Source: Enterenecus faecium
GTDB taxonomy: Bacteria > Bacillota > Clostridia > Oscillospirales > Oscillospiraceae
Reading direction: 5' to 3'
DNA: 48,745 bases
NCBI GenBank assembly: GCA_018713215.1
Contig: DVFO01000106.1
Span: forward strand, 1 to 48,745
Part shown: positions 16,995 to 25,783 of the stretch, piece by piece
Numbering within the stretch: position 1 is the first letter of the stretch
How the letters are laid out: each line of letters begins with the position of its first letter
Translations under genes and position numbers: made by a program
The notes under the pieces: model-generated
The model's database searches: none
Seen by the model: only the letters and a program-made list of their open reading frames with translations
What the model was told of the DNA's origin: nothing

Positions 16995-19900
16995 ATGAAG
17001 AAACCCATTCGAGTCGCCGCTGCTGCCCTGGGCCTTGTGCTGGGGGCAAACGTGTACGCCAGCGCAGCGGGCCCCTCGATGCTCCAGGCCAGCACAGACC
17101 CCTCATCCACCGCCCGCTCTGTCTCGGACAGTCTTGTGTTCTCCGAGGACTTTGAGGGCAGCCCCGCACTTTCCCTCCACGGCTCCGCCTCCGTCCAGAA
17201 CGGGACTCTGGTTTTGGACGGCTCCAACGGCGGCTATGCCCAGCTGGACGAGACCAGCTTCTTCAACGACCAGACCGGGTTCACCGTCTCCTTTGATGTG
17301 CAGACCCAGACCGCCAGCGGCAACTTCTTTACCTTTGCCCTGGGCCAGGACAACATCAAGTACCTGTTTCTCCGCACCCGCAGCTCGGAGTTCTACGTGG
17401 GCCTGACCCAGAACTCCTGGAACAACGAGTCCGGCGTGGTCACCACCCTGGACGGCCTGAACCAGTGGAAGAACGTCACCATCGCCCTGTCTGAGGACAC
17501 CCTGAGTCTGTACATTGACGGCGTGCTGGTGGACGAAAACGACAACCTCAACGCCACCTTGGAGGACCTGGGGGACAATCCCCTGCTCTACTTCGGCAAG
17601 TCCTTCTATGAGCCTGACAGCTACTTCAAGGGCGCCTATGACAACATTCAAATCTATGACCGGGCCCTGAGCCAGCTGGAGATCGCCGACCTCAACGGTG
17701 TGACCCTGGACAATCTGGTCAACGATGTCTCGGTGGGCGTGATGCCCACGGGCACCGAGCGGGGCCTGGACGAGCACACCACCGTCAGCTCCACCCTGGA
17801 AGACGATGTGCTCACCAGCCAGCTGAAAAAGTACACCTATGATGTGGAGACCAACACCATGTCTCCCACCGACCTGACAAAGGTGCCCGTGACCTTTGAC
17901 CTGGTGGACGACGCCGTGTCCATCACCGTGGACGGCCAGAGCTTCACCAACGGGGACACTCTGGACCTGACCCAGGACGTGGAGGCCACCCTCACCTACA
18001 ACGACAGCACCCAGACCATCACCATCAAGACCCCTGAGCTGGTGACCAACTCGGTGCTGCCCGGCCAGTTTGCCGACCCCGACATTGACAAGTTCGGGGA
18101 CAAGTACTGGATTTTCCCCACCACCGACGGCTACAGCGGCTGGAGCGGCACCCAGTTCTACGCCTTCTCCTCCGACTCTCTGTCCGGACCCTGGCAGTGT
18201 GAGGGCATGATTCTGGAGACCAACTCCGACGCCACCGAGACCCAGACCAACACCGTCCACGACTACGAGGTGCCCGTGAGCGAGTGGTCCTATGGCAGCG
18301 CCTGGGCCCCCTCCATTGAGGAGAAGGACGGCCAGTACTACTTCTACTACTGCGCCAAGAAGTCCAATGGCGAGTCCGCCATCGGCGTGGCAGTGGCCGA
18401 CGACCCCGCCGGACCCTACACCCCCGCCAGCGAGCCTCTCATCACCATGGACATGTGCCGCTCCGCCGGCATCTCCATGGGCCAGGCCATTGACCCCTCG
18501 GTGCTCACCGATGACGACGGCACCTCCTACCTGTACTTCGGCAACGGCGACGCCGCCGTGGTGCAGCTGGGCGAGGACATGATGAGCGTGGTGCCCGGCA
18601 CCCTGCAAAACCTCCGGGAGACCGACGGCAGCGGCCTGACCGGATTCCGGGAGTCCGTCACCGTGGAGAAGGTGGGGGATCTGTACCACTTCCTCTGGTC
18701 CCAGGACGACACCGGCAGCCCCAACTACTGCGTGCAGTACGGCGTGTCCACCAGCCCCCTGGGCCCTGTGCAGTACAAGTATCTGCTCATGGACAAGGAT
18801 GAGGCCAGCGGCATGCTGGGCACCGCCCACCAGTCCACCCTGCTGGACGACGACGGCCGGGTGTATCTGGCCTACCACCGCTTCTACACCCCCCTGAACA
18901 CCTACACCTCCGGCCTGGGCTATCACCGGGAGACCTGCGTACAGGAGATCGGCTTTGACAGCTACGGTTACATGCTGCCCATGGAGCCCACCATGGAGGG
19001 CACCGACGCCGAGCCTCTGCCCCAGCCCACCGAGCCCGACTACTCCGGCAATCTGGAGGAGACTGACGGCATCCTGGCCCTCACCGGCAACACCACCCTG
19101 GTGGATGACGGCAACGGCGGGTCCATGCTCCACCTGACCACCGGCTGGAACAACACCGGCGTGGGTCAGGCCCAGATCAACGGCATTCGGGACCTGCTGT
19201 CCGCTGGCTCCTTCTCCCTGGTGCTGGATGTCAACCAGGACTATGTGGGCAAGAGCGGCGGCGGGGACGACATGATCGTCCAGTACGACCGCAAGTATGT
19301 CTTTACCGTGGGCACCTCTTCCCAGTACTTCGGGGTGCGCATGTTCGACGACCTGGGCGAGAACGCCGCCCTCACCGTGAAGAACAACGGCGAGGCCCAG
19401 ACCATCCCCTTCCACGGCCTGGGCGTGCTGGATGCCTGGGAGAGCCTGGCCATCGTGTACACCGAGACCGACACCACCGGCGTGGTCAGCGTGTACGCCA
19501 ATGGCGTGGAGCTGCTGGCTCCCACCCAGTTGGGCTTTCAGCTCTCTGAGCTGGATGCCTTCTCCTCCAACGCCTATCTGGGCCGCTGCTACGACACCAA
19601 CTACATCTTCTCCGGCTACCTGGACCAGATCAACCTGGGCCTGGGTGAGGACACCCTCACCGCCGAGGATGCTCAGGCAGTCACCGCTGAGCGGGCCATC
19701 GCCCGGGACGCCGCCGCCCTGTCCATCCCCAACCTGGACCGGGTCAAGGGCAACATCACCCTGCCCGCCACGGGTGAGGCCGGGTCCACCATCACCTGGA
19801 CCTCCAGCAACCCCGACGTGATCACCGACCGTGAGGTGGACGGCAAGGCCGCCGGTGTGGTCACCCGCCCCGCCGCCGGTGAGTCCGCCGTGTCCGTGAC

Positions 19901-21968
19901 CCTCACCGCCGTGGTGTCCAACCCCGCCACCGACGAGACCGTGACCCGCACCTTCACCGCCACCGTGCTGCCTGTGGACGGCACTCTGGACACCGACTAC
20001 ACCGGGGACTACCTGTGGACCTACTTCCAGGCCTCCGGCGGCTATGAGAAGATCTTCCTGGGCACCAGTGAGGACGGCCTGAACTGGACCTCTCTCAACG
20101 ACAACCAGCCCATCCTGGCCAACCTGGCCAGCGACTTGGGTGTCCGTGATCCCCACCTGATCCGCTCTGCGGAGGGCGACCGCTACTGGATTCTGGGCAC
20201 CGACCTCCACGCCGAGGGCGGCGGAGCCGGCGGCTCCGGCTGGAACCAGCGCAACGCCAGCCAGAGCATTGTGGTCTGGGAGTCCGAGGACCTGGTGCAC
20301 TGGAGCGAGGGCGCCATTGTCCACTCCGGCTTCGACTTTGCCGGGTGCGTGTGGGCCCCCGAGGCCATCTACGACGAGGCCACCGGCCAGTACCTCATCT
20401 ACTGGTCCGCCCGTGACCAGCGGGAATATGGCACCAACGACTGGGCCCTGCGGGTGTACGTGTGCACCACCCGGGACTTCCGCACCTTCTCCGAGCCCGT
20501 GGTGTGGCTGGACGAGGATGACAACGGCAGCGCCGAGGTGAACATCATCGACTCCTCCATCGTCTACAACGAGGCCGACGGCTACTACTACCGCTTCTCC
20601 ACCTCCGACTGGAACACCGTGGTGGACCGCTGCAAGACCCTCTCCCTGGAGATGAACGACTGGGAGCGCATCATTGCCCGTGGCCAGCACACCCAGTTCG
20701 GCATCACCGACGGCATGGAGGGCATCACCTGCTACCAGCTGCCCGACGGCACCTGGTGCGTCATGGGTGACAACGGCGGCTATCGTGCCTTCGTCACCGA
20801 GGACTTTACGAGCTACACCAAGGTCAGCTCCACCTTCTCCCCCGCCTCCTTCCGCCACGGCACCGTCATCCGCCTGTCTGAGGCTGAGACCGCCCGTCTC
20901 CAGGCCGCCTACGGCGAGGATGGCAGCGTGGGTGAGGCTTACGACATCACCGTCACCGGCGGCTGGGCCAATGTGGGCTCTGCCGAAGCCGGGGACACCG
21001 TGACCATCACCGTCAATCAGCTCTCTGACAACCAGACCTTCACCGGCTGGGTGGGCGAGGGCGTGGAGTTTGCCGACGCCACCGCCACCACCACCACCTT
21101 CGTCATGCCCGACCACGACGTGGTCATCACCGCCCAGGTGGAGACCGAGACCCCCGCCGTGGACAAGAGCCTGCTGCAAGAGACCTATGAGAAGGCCCTG
21201 AGCTACGACACCAGCAACCTCATCCCCATGGTGGCCGAGTTCTACCAGAAGGCTCTGGACCAGGCCAAGGCGGTGCTGGACGACCCCAACGCCACCACCG
21301 ATGAAGTGTGGGGTGCCTGGGACGATCTGGTGCTGGCCATCCAGCTGCTGGACTTCACCAAGGCCGATAAGGACATGCTGGAACTGCTCCTGGACCGGGC
21401 CCAGACCATGATGGACAACGCCGACAAGTATGTGGCGGACCACTGGCAGCAGCTGGTGGACGCTCGGGCCAACGCCCAGGAGGTCTATGACGACCCCAAC
21501 GCCCTGGACTCCGACGTGCAGCCCGTGGCAGACGCCCTGCTGGACGCCATCCTGGCCCAGCGCTTCAAGGCAGACAAGTCCATCCTGGAGGACCTCATCA
21601 ACCAGGCTGAGAGCATCAACCTGGAGGGCTACACCGCCGACAGCGTGGCCGTGTTCCGCTCCGCTCTGGCCGAGGCTCAGGCCGTGATGGCTGACGAGAG
21701 CCTCTCTGAGGACGACCAGGCTACCGTAGACGCCGCTGTGGCCGCCCTCAGCGACGCCATGGACGACCTCACCGCCGAGGGCGAGACCCAGCCCAGCGAC
21801 CAGCCCCAGGCCTCCAGCTCCCCCGAGGGCACCCAGAAGCCGGAGAACAACGTGCCCCAGACCGGGGACCACAGCCAGGTGCTGCTGTATGTGGCAGCTC
21901 TGGGCGGCGCTGCGGCCCTGATGGCCGGTATGGCTGCTGCAAAGCGCAAGGAACGCCAGGGTAAGTAA
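16995..21968 (+). CDS. Wall-anchored protein with two GH43 domains (arabinan/arabinoxylan enzyme)
   Basis: This 1657-residue secreted protein has a signal peptide (1-26), LamG domain (50-233), Ig-like region (236-349) and GH43 domain A (about 356-662; putative base D361, pKa residue D500, acid E553). LamG 2 (693-893), an atrophied Ig domain (896-994) and GH43 domain B (1000-1306; D1052, D1186, E1242) follow. An InlB-type repeat (about 1316-1386), FIVAR repeats (1390-1595) and a sorting signal V1620-P-Q-T-G plus helix and basic tail end it. GH43 members are arabinofuranosidases, arabinanases or xylosidases; both five-bladed domains keep their three acidic residues. ATG at 16995 is chosen because AAGGAGGAG sits 7 bases before it. 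The ATG at 16977 has no ribosome site. Confidence 0.88.
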   Translation: MKKPIRVAAAALGLVLGANVYASAAGPSMLQASTDPSSTARSVSDSLVFSEDFEGSPALSLHGSASVQNGTLVLDGSNGGYAQLDETSFFNDQTGFTVSFDVQTQTASGNFFTFALGQDNIKYLFLRTRSSEFYVGLTQNSWNNESGVVTTLDGLNQWKNVTIALSEDTLSLYIDGVLVDENDNLNATLEDLGDNPLLYFGKSFYEPDSYFKGAYDNIQIYDRALSQLEIADLNGVTLDNLVNDVSVGVMPTGTERGLDEHTTVSSTLEDDVLTSQLKKYTYDVETNTMSPTDLTKVPVTFDLVDDAVSITVDGQSFTNGDTLDLTQDVEATLTYNDSTQTITIKTPELVTNSVLPGQFADPDIDKFGDKYWIFPTTDGYSGWSGTQFYAFSSDSLSGPWQCEGMILETNSDATETQTNTVHDYEVPVSEWSYGSAWAPSIEEKDGQYYFYYCAKKSNGESAIGVAVADDPAGPYTPASEPLITMDMCRSAGISMGQAIDPSVLTDDDGTSYLYFGNGDAAVVQLGEDMMSVVPGTLQNLRETDGSGLTGFRESVTVEKVGDLYHFLWSQDDTGSPNYCVQYGVSTSPLGPVQYKYLLMDKDEASGMLGTAHQSTLLDDDGRVYLAYHRFYTPLNTYTSGLGYHRETCVQEIGFDSYGYMLPMEPTMEGTDAEPLPQPTEPDYSGNLEETDGILALTGNTTLVDDGNGGSMLHLTTGWNNTGVGQAQINGIRDLLSAGSFSLVLDVNQDYVGKSGGGDDMIVQYDRKYVFTVGTSSQYFGVRMFDDLGENAALTVKNNGEAQTIPFHGLGVLDAWESLAIVYTETDTTGVVSVYANGVELLAPTQLGFQLSELDAFSSNAYLGRCYDTNYIFSGYLDQINLGLGEDTLTAEDAQAVTAERAIARDAAALSIPNLDRVKGNITLPATGEAGSTITWTSSNPDVITDREVDGKAAGVVTRPAAGESAVSVTLTAVVSNPATDETVTRTFTATVLPVDGTLDTDYTGDYLWTYFQASGGYEKIFLGTSEDGLNWTSLNDNQPILANLASDLGVRDPHLIRSAEGDRYWILGTDLHAEGGGAGGSGWNQRNASQSIVVWESEDLVHWSEGAIVHSGFDFAGCVWAPEAIYDEATGQYLIYWSARDQREYGTNDWALRVYVCTTRDFRTFSEPVVWLDEDDNGSAEVNIIDSSIVYNEADGYYYRFSTSDWNTVVDRCKTLSLEMNDWERIIARGQHTQFGITDGMEGITCYQLPDGTWCVMGDNGGYRAFVTEDFTSYTKVSSTFSPASFRHGTVIRLSEAETARLQAAYGEDGSVGEAYDITVTGGWANVGSAEAGDTVTITVNQLSDNQTFTGWVGEGVEFADATATTTTFVMPDHDVVITAQVETETPAVDKSLLQETYEKALSYDTSNLIPMVAEFYQKALDQAKAVLDDPNATTDEVWGAWDDLVLAIQLLDFTKADKDMLELLLDRAQTMMDNADKYVADHWQQLVDARANAQEVYDDPNALDSDVQPVADALLDAILAQRFKADKSILEDLINQAESINLEGYTADSVAVFRSALAEAQAVMADESLSEDDQATVDAAVAALSDAMDDLTAEGETQPSDQPQASSSPEGTQKPENNVPQTGDHSQVLLYVAALGGAAALMAGMAAAKRKERQGK

Positions 21969-22007
21969 TCGCTTCCCCTGTCCTCCATACACACACAAAC
22001 CAAACCG

Positions 22008-22049
22008 GGACGAGCCCGGCGGCAAATTGCCGCCGGGCTCGTCCTTTCT
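22008..22049. terminator. Terminator between convergent genes
   Basis: Perfect 16-base arms GGACGAGCCCGGCGGC and its complement surround a five-base loop, with TTTCT after it on the plus strand. It ends the surface-enzyme gene and probably also the minus-strand exporter pair. Confidence 0.8.
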
Positions 22050-22416
22050 ATGTCTTCTCGTTGGGCTTCCGGGCAAACACCTCTTTGATGCCCACATACA
22101 GCATGAGCAACCCGAACAGGCGGCGCAGCAGTCCCACGTCCAGCTGTCCCGCCACCGCTCCGGCGGCGATGGCGGCGGGAATGCCCAGCACCAGGCACCA
22201 CACCACTCCCTGCCACTCCACCCGCCCCTTTCTGGCGTGGGACACCAGGGCGGGGGTAGCACAGGCCAGAAAATACATCAGGTTGACGCCCCCCGCCTGG
22301 TACTGCTCCAACCCTGCCACGGCGGTGAGGTAGAGCACCAGCAGAGTGCCACCCCCCACGCCACAGCCGCTGAGTACCCCGGTGGCCGCTCCCACCAAAA
22401 AGCCCAGTAGGTTCAC
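22048..22416 (-). CDS. TauE/SafE family membrane protein, half-size (second half)
   Basis: This 122-residue protein has about four membrane helices. It contains the TauE/SafE repeat core 'GAATGVLSGCGVGGGTLLVLYL' and 'YQAGGVNLMYFLACATPAL'. Normal TauE/SafE proteins are about 250 residues and hold two such repeats, so this gene and its neighbour together equal one transporter, presumably as a heterodimer exporting sulfonate or sulfite-type organic anions. The start is inferred to be GTG at 22416, overlapping the upstream stop as GTGA, with GAAGGCGG just before it. Confidence 0.8.
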   Translation of the reverse strand: MNLLGFLVGAATGVLSGCGVGGGTLLVLYLTAVAGLEQYQAGGVNLMYFLACATPALVSHARKGRVEWQGVVWCLVLGIPAAIAAGAVAGQLDVGLLRRLFGLLMLYVGIKEVFARKPNEKT

Positions 22417-22772
22417 AGCAACAACACCGCCTTCACGCCCCCATACACCAGCAGGACCCCAAAGCCCCGGCGCAGCCAGAGCACCGGAATTTTGTCGAAC
22501 ACCCGGCCTGCCAGCACACCGCCCACCAGCCCTCCGGCCAGATAGGGCAGCGCCATGGCAAGGTCCAGGCCGCCCGTTTGGGCGTAGCTCACCAGAGCCG
22601 CCACACACAGGGGCAGCACCACCGCCACCGAGGTGGCAAAGGCTTTCCGCTGCTCCAGCCCCACCCAGCCCACAAACAGGGGCACCAGAAACAGTCCGCC
22701 TCCGGCCCCGAAAAAGCCGTTGGCCACCCCGGCCAGCAGCCCAATGATGATGTATTTGGTCCGCTCCTTCAC
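22413..22772 (-). CDS. TauE/SafE family membrane protein, half-size (first half)
   Basis: This 119-residue protein begins MKERTKYIIIGLLAGVANGF and continues into a GAGGGLFLVPL motif, the first-repeat signature of TauE/SafE permeases. Four hydrophobic helices fill its length. It is co-translated with the following half-size gene through a 4-base overlap. The arrangement of two consecutive half proteins is common in Clostridia, so it is probably functional rather than a split gene. The substrate is unknown. Confidence 0.82.
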   Translation of the reverse strand: MKERTKYIIIGLLAGVANGFFGAGGGLFLVPLFVGWVGLEQRKAFATSVAVVLPLCVAALVSYAQTGGLDLAMALPYLAGGLVGGVLAGRVFDKIPVLWLRRGFGVLLVYGGVKAVLLL

Positions 22773-22823
22773 GCCATCACCCCCGGACTAGTGTTCCCTG
22801 CCAAACCCATTTCATGCAAAACG

Positions 22824-22867
22824 ACAGAGGTGCAGAAGAACGTCCGGCTGTTCTCCTGCACCTCTGT
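22824..22867 (-). terminator. Stem-loop after the CBS-domain gene
   Basis: The arms ACAGAGGTGCAG and CTGCACCTCTGT pair perfectly, with an inner GAAC/GTTC pair. The minus-strand tail is only CGTTTTG, so termination may be partial. Confidence 0.55.
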
Positions 22868-22892
22868 GGTTGTATGCTCCAATTCCGTGTCT

Positions 22893-23321
22893 CTATACCC
22901 GCTGCAACTCCAGCTTTTGGTCCACATAATTTTTACCCACCGCACCCAGCAGATTGCGCCGGGTGACGATGCCGCACAGGGCGTTGCGGTCGTCCACCAC
23001 GGGGACAAAGTTCTGCTCCATGGCCAGGTCCATCACCTCTTGGAAGGTGGCCCGGATGCTCACGGCGGGGCAGAAATCGCTGCGCATAATGTCTCGGATT
23101 TTGGTCTGTTCCAGCTTCTTTTTATCGGTGGAGTTCACCGCCAGAATGTGGCGGAGAAAATCTCCCTCGGTGACACAGCCCACATAGCCCCCCTGGGCGT
23201 CCAGCACAGGAATGGCGGTGTAGCTGTTGTGACACATGGTTTCCAGGCCCTGCCGCACCGTGTTGTCCTGGTGCAGTACCATGGTACAGGCCTTGGGGAT
23301 CATAATTTTCGCAATGTTCAT
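22893..23321 (-). CDS. CBS-domain protein (tandem CBS pair)
   Basis: This 142-residue soluble protein consists almost only of two CBS motifs. The first is about 7-62 (DNTVRQGLETMCHNSYTAIP, then 'VGCVTEGDFL') and the second about 78-134 ('FVPVVDDRNALCGIVTRRNLL'). CBS pairs bind adenosine nucleotides and act as energy or ion sensors. No attached enzyme or channel domain is present, so it would act on a partner. ATG at 23321 is preferred, with GAGGA upstream; an ATG at 23336 is in frame but lacks a ribosome site. Its leader contains an inverted repeat (23364-23386). Confidence 0.85.
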   Translation of the reverse strand: MNIAKIMIPKACTMVLHQDNTVRQGLETMCHNSYTAIPVLDAQGGYVGCVTEGDFLRHILAVNSTDKKKLEQTKIRDIMRSDFCPAVSIRATFQEVMDLAMEQNFVPVVDDRNALCGIVTRRNLLGAVGKNYVDQKLELQRV

Positions 23322-23363
23322 GTGATGTTTCCTCATCTCACGGGGTGATGGTATGGATGCCGG

Positions 23364-23386
23364 ACCGCTCCACAGCCTGGAGCGGT
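23364..23386. promoter_or_regulatory. Inverted repeat in the CBS gene leader
   Basis: ACCGCTCCA and TGGAGCGGT face each other across CAGCC. It sits between the predicted promoter and the start codon and has no T-run, so an operator or a leader hairpin is likely. Confidence 0.4.
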
Positions 23387-23396
23387 GTCCATGATT

Positions 23397-23425
23397 ATGA
23401 TAGCATAGCTTTCTTGCTTTGGAAA
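23397..23425 (-). promoter_or_regulatory. Possible promoter for the CBS gene
   Basis: On the minus strand TTTCCA (23425-23420), 17 bases, TATCAT (23402-23397). It is a moderate match only. Confidence 0.3.
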
Positions 23426-23532
23426 GGGGCTGTCCCGGATGAAAAAAATTTTTCCTCTCTTCCTCTTGACAACTGAGTGAGCCAAATGCAACTCTAAGAA
23501 ACATCAGGAGGAACGGTCCATGAATTTGACCC

Positions 23533-24126
23533 ATGCGCATTGCACTTACTGGCAATCCCAACAGTGGAAAAACCACCATGTACAACGCCCTCACCGGACG
23601 CTCGGAACGAGTGGGCAACTGGGCAGGTGTGACGGTGGACAAAAAGGAGAGCCCCGTCAAGCCGCAGTTCAACCCCCGTGGGGTGGACCTGGTGGCGGTG
23701 GACCTGCCGGGGGCCTATTCCATGTCCCCCTTCACGTCCGAGGAGAGCATCACCAGCAGCTATGTCCGCCAGGAGCGGCCCGACGTCATCGTCAACATTG
23801 TGGACGCCACCAACTCGAGCCGCTCCCTCTTCTTCACCACCCAGCTGCTGGAGCTGGGCATCCCCGTGGTGGTGGCCCTGAACAAGCAGGACTTAAACGA
23901 AAAGAAGGGCACCAACATTGACGTCCCCGCCCTGTCCCGTGCCCTGAACTGTCCGGTGGTGGAGACGGTGTCCACCTCTCAGAAGGGTTTGGCCCAGGTC
24001 ATCCAGGCCGCCGCCATCGGGTACATTGTGAAAAAGAAAAAGTCCGGGGCCCATTGCATCGGCTGTCCCGACGGGGGCAGCTGCTCCCACTGCCAGGGAG
24101 GCGGCTCCTGCCACTGTCATAAGTGA
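23533..24126 (+). CDS. Stand-alone FeoB-type small GTPase with Cys-rich tail
   Basis: This 197-residue protein matches only the N-terminal G domain of FeoB, the ferrous iron transporter. G1 is GNPNSGKTT (8-16), followed by 'RVGNWAGVTVD' (G2 region), DLPGAYS (G3), NKQD (G4) and a STS-like G5. The helical GDI region and all membrane segments of FeoB are missing. Instead the last 30 residues are rich in Cys and His (CIGCPDGGSCSHCQGGGSCH), suggesting metal binding. ATG at 23533 is immediately preceded by an in-frame stop, and the good AGGAGG at 23507 is placed for an out-of-frame ATG at 23520. A role in iron handling is inferred from the family only. Confidence 0.8.
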   Translation: MRIALTGNPNSGKTTMYNALTGRSERVGNWAGVTVDKKESPVKPQFNPRGVDLVAVDLPGAYSMSPFTSEESITSSYVRQERPDVIVNIVDATNSSRSLFFTTQLLELGIPVVVALNKQDLNEKKGTNIDVPALSRALNCPVVETVSTSQKGLAQVIQAAAIGYIVKKKKSGAHCIGCPDGGSCSHCQGGGSCHCHK

Positions 24127-24138
24127 AAAAGAGTCAAA

Positions 24139-24178
24139 CAGAGATGGTGCAACCATTGGAGCATCATCTCTGTTTTTC
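24139..24178 (+). terminator. Terminator after the FeoB-like GTPase gene
   Basis: CAGAGATGGTGC pairs with GCATCATCTCTG (one G-U) and is followed by TTTTT. Confidence 0.75.
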
Positions 24179-24221
24179 TTGCGATAACCTGTCAGTTCCC
24201 CAAAAACAGCTCGCCAATGAC

Positions 24222-24578
24222 TTCCTTGTGCAAGGGGTTGACCGTCTAACCACCCAAGGTTCCGGCTTGCCAGCCTGGTGGGGACGCTTCCCGCTGGGGG
24301 TGCCTTTTGGGCGGGCAAAAGGCACCAAAACCCGCTTAGGGCGTTCCCCCCTAAGGACCTCCCTGGGGTACGAGGCTGGGCCTGCGTCAAGTCTGTATTC
24401 GGCCCGTCACCCTTGCTGTGGCCCCTGTTTGTGCCACCACACCAGGCCACCCTGGTCAGCTGGCCCTATGGCCGGGTGGTTTCCACCTCCGGGCCTACCC
24501 TGGAGCAGCGGCGTTCCCGCCGCCGAACGTCCGGCTTTCGATGATTGCCAGACTCAAAGCCTCCCCCAGGGAGGGAGC
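24222..24578 (+). repeat. Large structured repeat element, copy A (truncated)
   Basis: From about 24262 the sequence follows the other copies through the GGGGACGCTTCCCGC left end, the 11-base-pair hairpin (24299-24326), the CTTAGGG hairpin, and on to the GCGGCG/CGCCGC hairpin near 24510. It then breaks off, so the right half is missing. Fragments of the small two-hairpin repeat lie on both sides (about 24222-24240 and 24557-24578). Short open frames here on both strands are not genes. Confidence 0.8.
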
Positions 24579-24595
24579 CATACCCCTTAGATAAA

Positions 24596-24636
24596 ACAGG
24601 GTCTGCTGCGAAGTTCAACTTTGCAGCAGACCCTGT
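24596..24636 (-). terminator. Terminator of the nadE-chromate transporter operon
   Basis: The 14-base arms ACAGGGTCTGCTGC and its exact complement flank a 13-base loop. TTTT follows on the minus strand. Confidence 0.8.
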
Positions 24637-24641
24637 TTGTA

Positions 24642-25193
24642 TTACATCTGAAACATCACGCCCACCACCGCAGAAAAGGCGATGAACACAATGGGGTGGA
24701 GCTTCTTGGCGGGAGTGTAGCGCATGAGCACGAACACCAGGGCCGCCAGGGCCACGCCCATCCAGTGCACCCCCAGGGGGCTGCCCTCTTTGGCCAGGGC
24801 AATCACCGCCACTTCCAGCAGAGCCACGGTGATGAGGGCCACCGAAGCCGCCCGCAGGCCGTAGAAAATGGCGTTCACCACCCGGGACTGGCGGAACTGC
24901 TTCAAAATCCGGGCGATGAGGAGAATCACCAGAATGGAGGGGGTCACCAGGCCCAGGGTGGACACAATGCCACCCAGCAGTCCGGCGGTGTTAAAGCCCA
25001 CGTAGGTGGACATGTTCACCCCCAGGGGACCGGGGGTGGACTCGGAGATGGCAATCATGTCCGCCAGCTGCCCCGAGGTAAACCAGCCCGTGCGCTGGCC
25101 CAGGTCGGTGAGGAAGGGGATGGTAGCCAGGCCGCCACCCACGGAGAACAGGCCCACCTTGAAAAATTCGAAGAAGAGGCGCAGGTAGATCAT
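24642..25193 (-). CDS. Chromate transporter family protein, half-size (second)
   Basis: This 183-residue membrane protein is a single ChrA/CHR domain. It opens with 'YLRLFFEFFKVGLFSVGGG' followed by LATIPFL, and has the conserved 'ISESTPGPLGVNMSTYVGF' with PGP motif. About six hydrophobic helices are visible. Full-length ChrA has two such domains; here two short proteins encoded in tandem take their place. Members move chromate or related oxyanions, although the true substrate in gut Firmicutes is uncertain. ATG at 25193 overlaps the preceding stop by 4 bases. Confidence 0.88.
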   Translation of the reverse strand: MIYLRLFFEFFKVGLFSVGGGLATIPFLTDLGQRTGWFTSGQLADMIAISESTPGPLGVNMSTYVGFNTAGLLGGIVSTLGLVTPSILVILLIARILKQFRQSRVVNAIFYGLRAASVALITVALLEVAVIALAKEGSPLGVHWMGVALAALVFVLMRYTPAKKLHPIVFIAFSAVVGVMFQM

Positions 25194-25783
25194 GCCTTCT
25201 CCCCTCCCTTCTTACCGTAGATGGCCAGCCCCACCAGGCCGGACACCACCACCAGGAACACCGGGGAGCACAGAGCCCCCAGCACCTGGCCCAGGGCTCC
25301 GCCGGGCATGGGGGCCCACACCCCCACAGCGCCCAGAAGGAGCACCACCACATAGATGAGCCGGGTTTTCCAGTCCACCAGGGAGGTTTTCAGCAGCTTC
25401 AAAATGCTGGAGAAAATGAGGGCCACCACACCCGCTCGCACCCCGTTGAAGGCGTGAACCACCACGTCCAGGTGCATAAAGTTACTCAAAAAAGCGGCAA
25501 TGGCCATGATAATCACCAGGCAGGGGAACACCACCCCCAGGGTAGCCACAACGCCGCCCAGCCAGCCCATCTGGTTATAGCCCACAAAGGTGGCGGTGTT
25601 CACTGCGATGACGCCGGGGGTACACTGGCCTACGGCGTAGTAGTCCGCCAGCTCCTCCTCGGTGGCCCAGCCTTTGTTGTCCACCAGCTCCCGCTGCAAG
25701 ATTGGGAGCATGGCGTAGCCGCCGCCGAAGGTACACAATCCGATTTTGGCAAAGGTGAAGAAGAGGCTCACGTATGGTTTCAT
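25190..25783 (-). CDS. Chromate transporter family protein, half-size (first)
   Basis: This 197-residue CHR-domain protein has 'FFTFAKIGLCTFGGGYAMLP' and the conserved 'YYAVGQCTPGVIAVNTATFVG', which is the first-half counterpart of the PGP motif of its neighbour. It should pair with the downstream protein in the membrane. The ATG at 25783 forms an ATGA overlap with the nadE stop and follows GGGAGG at 7 bases. A longer N-terminus is possible in frame but would lie inside nadE. Coupling to NAD synthetase is unexpected and may only be co-transcription. Confidence 0.88.
   Translation of the reverse strand: MKPYVSLFFTFAKIGLCTFGGGYAMLPILQRELVDNKGWATEEELADYYAVGQCTPGVIAVNTATFVGYNQMGWLGGVVATLGVVFPCLVIIMAIAAFLSNFMHLDVVVHAFNGVRAGVVALIFSSILKLLKTSLVDWKTRLIYVVVLLLGAVGVWAPMPGGALGQVLGALCSPVFLVVVSGLVGLAIYGKKGGEKA

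Noticed and set aside
23520..23921. A 133-codon frame beginning at ATG 23520 with a perfect ribosome site
   Set aside because: Its product has no recognisable features and lies in another frame over the clearly conserved GTPase domain. It was kept only as a question about the start region.
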